A DNA stretch of 64,000 nucleotides, taken from Clostridium bowmanii (GTDB lineage Bacteria > Bacillota > Clostridia > Clostridiales > Clostridiaceae). Shown piece after piece: positions 61,918 to 64,000 of the stretch. Positions within the stretch are counted from its first letter, which is position 1. Every line of letters starts with the position of its first letter. The position numbers were made by a program, and so were the translations under genes. The notes beneath the pieces were generated by a model, which ran no database searches, was not told the DNA's origin, and saw nothing but the letters and a program-made list of their open reading frames with translations. The DNA lies in assembly GCF_018861315.1 (NCBI RefSeq), contig NZ_JAHLDL010000004.1:124001-188000 (forward strand). Direction: 5' to 3'.

Positions 61918-62328
61918 ATGGTTAAATCAATTATGAGAGATATATTCTTTCTCAATCAAAAATCAGAACTGGCTACAAAAGTAGATGCTCAGGTGATACA
62001 GGATTTGCTTGATACACTTAAAGCAAATAAAGAAGGCTGTGTAGGAATGGCAGCTAATATGATTGGTGTCAAAAAAAGAATTATTGTGATCAGTATGGGC
62101 GATATGAACGTTCCGATGATTAATCCTATGATAGTAAATAAATCGGGTCAATATGAAACAGAAGAAGGATGTCTTTCACTTGTTGGTGTTAGAAAAACTA
62201 ATAGATTCAAAGAGATTGAAGTAGAGTATTTTGATTCGTTATTTAAGAAGCGAAGGGGAAAATACTTTGGATGGATTGCTCAAATTATTCAACATGAAGT
62301 AGACCATTGTGATGGGATAGTCATATAG
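61918..62328 (+). CDS. def: Peptide deformylase
   Basis: A 136-residue metallo-enzyme that removes N-formyl groups from new proteins. Motif 1 is VGMAANMIG (usual GLAAPQIG, with Pro-Gln replaced by Asn-Met), motif 2 is EEGCLS (Cys metal ligand) and motif 3 is QHEVDHCDG (HExxH). The motif 1 change suggests the type III branch or altered activity. AAAGGAG lies 9 bases before the ATG. A GTAAAACCC-type repeat and terminator follow. Confidence 0.85.
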   Translation: MVKSIMRDIFFLNQKSELATKVDAQVIQDLLDTLKANKEGCVGMAANMIGVKKRIIVISMGDMNVPMINPMIVNKSGQYETEEGCLSLVGVRKTNRFKEIEVEYFDSLFKKRRGKYFGWIAQIIQHEVDHCDGIVI

Positions 62329-62393
62329 AAAAAAGGTAAGAGCACTGTTCAAAGTGGAATCACAGCAATTAAAGAAAGATGAACGCCTTCACC

Positions 62394-62440
62394 AGTAAAA
62401 CCCCCTGAACTAATAAATTAGTCCAGGGGGTTTTTTACAC
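62394..62440 (+). terminator. Terminator with the CACCAGTAAAACCC leader (copy 3)
   Basis: CGCCTTCACCAGTAAAACCCC (one base off copy 2) leads into a stem AAAACCCCCTG-ACTAAT / TTAGT-CCAGGGGGTTTTTT. It closes the deformylase gene and repeats the unit seen at 45464. Confidence 0.8.
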
Positions 62441-62500
62441 TTGATTTAATTGAATTAGAATGGTGTGGGTAGGACCGTATCATAAATAATCCATAATTTC

Positions 62501-63538
62501 TTATTCATTTATTATACGGATTTTTACATTTCTTCGGCCCCAATTATTTACTTCGGCTTCTGTATTAAAAAATACATCAATGATATTACCTTTAATAGCG
62601 GAACCAGTATCTGATGCAATAGCATATCCATAGCCTTCTACATAAACTTTAGAGCCCATTGGTATAACCCTAGGATCCACAGCTATAGTGCTGTATCCAT
62701 TTGGATCTCTGTTTGTTCTAGAACCTGATGATGTAAAACCATCCATTGAATATGCAGTTGATTCTATAATGAAGTAGTTCGTTGAGTTTGATACATCATT
62801 AGGGATAGCACCAGAGTTAGAGGTTGAACTTTTACTAGAATCTAAGTGTCTAGACATAGTAATTCTCTTGGCTGCCGCCCGTTCTTTTGCTATTTTTTCA
62901 GCAGCGAATTCCTTTGACTTTTTGTCAGCAATTAATTTAGTTTCTTTTTTAGTTACGTTGCTAAGCAGCACCTTGTGTTCTTTTATGTTTTTACTTAATT
63001 TTGTTAGTATAATTTCATTATTTGCTTTTAGTGCTGATAATTTATCATTCTCATTATTTAAGGTGTCTCTATGCTTTATTATTGAATTTCTTTGTTTTTC
63101 AATTTCAGCAATGAGATTTTTATCATACTCTATTATCTGTTTAAGTGTATCTGCTCTAGATATAAGATCGCTAAAACTAGTTGAATCTAGAAGTACCTCA
63201 AGATAACTATCTACACCATTTATATACATAACTCTTGCTCTTTTTTCAAACAAGTTTTCTTGATCCATAGCATTTTTTTCTACAATTTGTAATTTAGTTT
63301 GTGTTTTTATTATATCTTGAGAAATTTCATTCATTTTAGTTTTGTTACCGTCAATTTTATTTAATACTTCATCAATTTCATTGTTGAAATTTTTTACTTT
63401 TATCTGTAAAGCCTTTTTGCTACTTTGAGCTTGTTTTAATTCAGATGTTTCATTAGTACTTGGTGCAGCAAAAGCATTGATATTGATAGTTATTGTTAAT
63501 GTTAGTATCATAACTACTGATATTATTTTTTTATTCAT
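62501..63538 (-). CDS. Secreted coiled-coil protein with 3D domain
   Basis: A signal peptide (1-24) is followed by a long coiled coil (residues 30-225, PcsB/CwlO-like N-terminal, with YINGVDSYLEVLLDSTSF SDLISRAD in the middle) and an Ala/Lys linker (KEFAAEKIAKERAAAKR). A C-terminal 3D domain (255-345) carries the three Asp: TAYSMDGFTSSGSRTNRDP, AVDPRVIPMGSKVYVEGYG and ASDTGSAIKGNIIDVFF. 3D domains cleave or bind peptidoglycan (MltA/YabE type). AAGGAGGTTCAT precedes the ATG. Confidence 0.88.
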   Translation of the reverse strand: MNKKIISVVMILTLTITININAFAAPSTNETSELKQAQSSKKALQIKVKNFNNEIDEVLNKIDGNKTKMNEISQDIIKTQTKLQIVEKNAMDQENLFEKRARVMYINGVDSYLEVLLDSTSFSDLISRADTLKQIIEYDKNLIAEIEKQRNSIIKHRDTLNNENDKLSALKANNEIILTKLSKNIKEHKVLLSNVTKKETKLIADKKSKEFAAEKIAKERAAAKRITMSRHLDSSKSSTSNSGAIPNDVSNSTNYFIIESTAYSMDGFTSSGSRTNRDPNGYSTIAVDPRVIPMGSKVYVEGYGYAIASDTGSAIKGNIIDVFFNTEAEVNNWGRRNVKIRIINE

Positions 63539-64000
63539 TTATGAACCTCCTTAAAATGCATAGCAATATTAATAATATTTTTTAATATATTATTATATGA
63601 TAAAGAGCTATGTTAAAAAGCATATATTTGTTATTTTAAAAAAAGACTAATTAATTTCTCTTTTAAATTTTAGTTATGTTAAACAATGATGAGGATAATA
63701 TATATAATTGACAGTATTCTGTATGGATACATATAGAATACTACACAACCACAATTAGGAGAAATTAAGATAAGATTTAAACTCCGTCATCATTGTACCA
63801 TAAATTTCTACACCAAGACATTTTTCTTGTGGAAACAATTTACTAATGACGTAATAATTTAGCAATTTACTGCAAAACTCCGGCACAAGGTCATATATGT
63901 TTACTGAAATGTAGTACAAAAGTAATGTTTGCTATTTCATGGAGGTTCCTTAAATGAGTGCTTGCGGAATTTTTGTGTTTATATATAACAAAAAGACACG
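63539..64000. other. Gene-free end with an imperfect palindrome
   Basis: No gene was seen in the last 460 bases. AGTATTCTGTAT (63713-63724) and ATATAGAATACT (63731-63742) form a 12-bp arm pair (one mismatch) overlapping a TTGACA box (63708-63713), so an operator at a promoter is possible. Confidence 0.4.

Overview
The window is AT-rich DNA (strong AGGAGG-type ribosome sites, short intergenic hairpin terminators, ATA/AGA-rich codons) from an anaerobic Clostridium-like Firmicute. The best lineage marker is the hydrogenase region: a complete HypF-A-B-C-D-E set, a [NiFe] hydrogenase, a hydrogenase maturation protease and a monomeric [FeFe] hydrogenase. No rRNA and no intact tRNA were seen. A CRISPR array was looked for by eye and not found.

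Region by region. 0-6 kb: accessory genes. These are a frameshifted RES-domain gene, a metallo-beta-lactamase (MBL) fold protein followed by a PIN-domain protein (both ending in a Cys4 zinc-ribbon-like tail), and a membrane protein. 6-11 kb: a minus-strand block of secreted or membrane-anchored proteins. It includes a ComEC-like MBL hydrolase, and three of the proteins share a C-terminal YHxxxC...GYxxCxxC module. 11-17 kb: broken genes, then a DNA-repair block of Ku plus LigD-type ligase (NHEJ) diverging from a Y-family polymerase that sits behind a LexA/SOS box. 17-27 kb: mostly unknown genes, a Ku fragment joined to a YgiT-type zinc-finger fragment, a RusA-like protein, several repeats and palindromes, and more frameshifted genes.

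27-35 kb is a mobile/defence island. It holds an intact-looking IscB nuclease with an upstream region that folds like an omega-RNA, a remnant resembling the CRISPR Cas8b/Csh1 family, a GIY-YIG protein, an HNH endonuclease, and a two-gene Pycsar system (nucleotide cyclase plus membrane effector). 35-45 kb: a 5'-truncated hybrid-cluster-protein (hcp) gene with an in-frame TGA exactly where a cluster cysteine is expected, stress-type membrane proteins, a metallophosphoesterase, and a PadR-controlled operon (SASA esterase, PadR, ABC exporter) behind a promoter with two perfect 16-bp operators. 45-58 kb: formate/nitrite channel, hypFABCDE, [NiFe] small and large subunits, a second hypB, the endopeptidase and the [FeFe] hydrogenase. 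These form one functional unit for H2 metabolism. 58-64 kb: EamA transporter, small membrane proteins, a cupin, a histidine-kinase fragment, a peptide deformylase and a secreted coiled-coil/3D-domain cell-wall protein.

A recurring theme is decay. At least six genes carry single-base indels or in-frame stops, several at T or A runs, and many fragments are left of genes that are otherwise missing. Some of these could be sequencing or assembly errors, and raw-read support would decide that.
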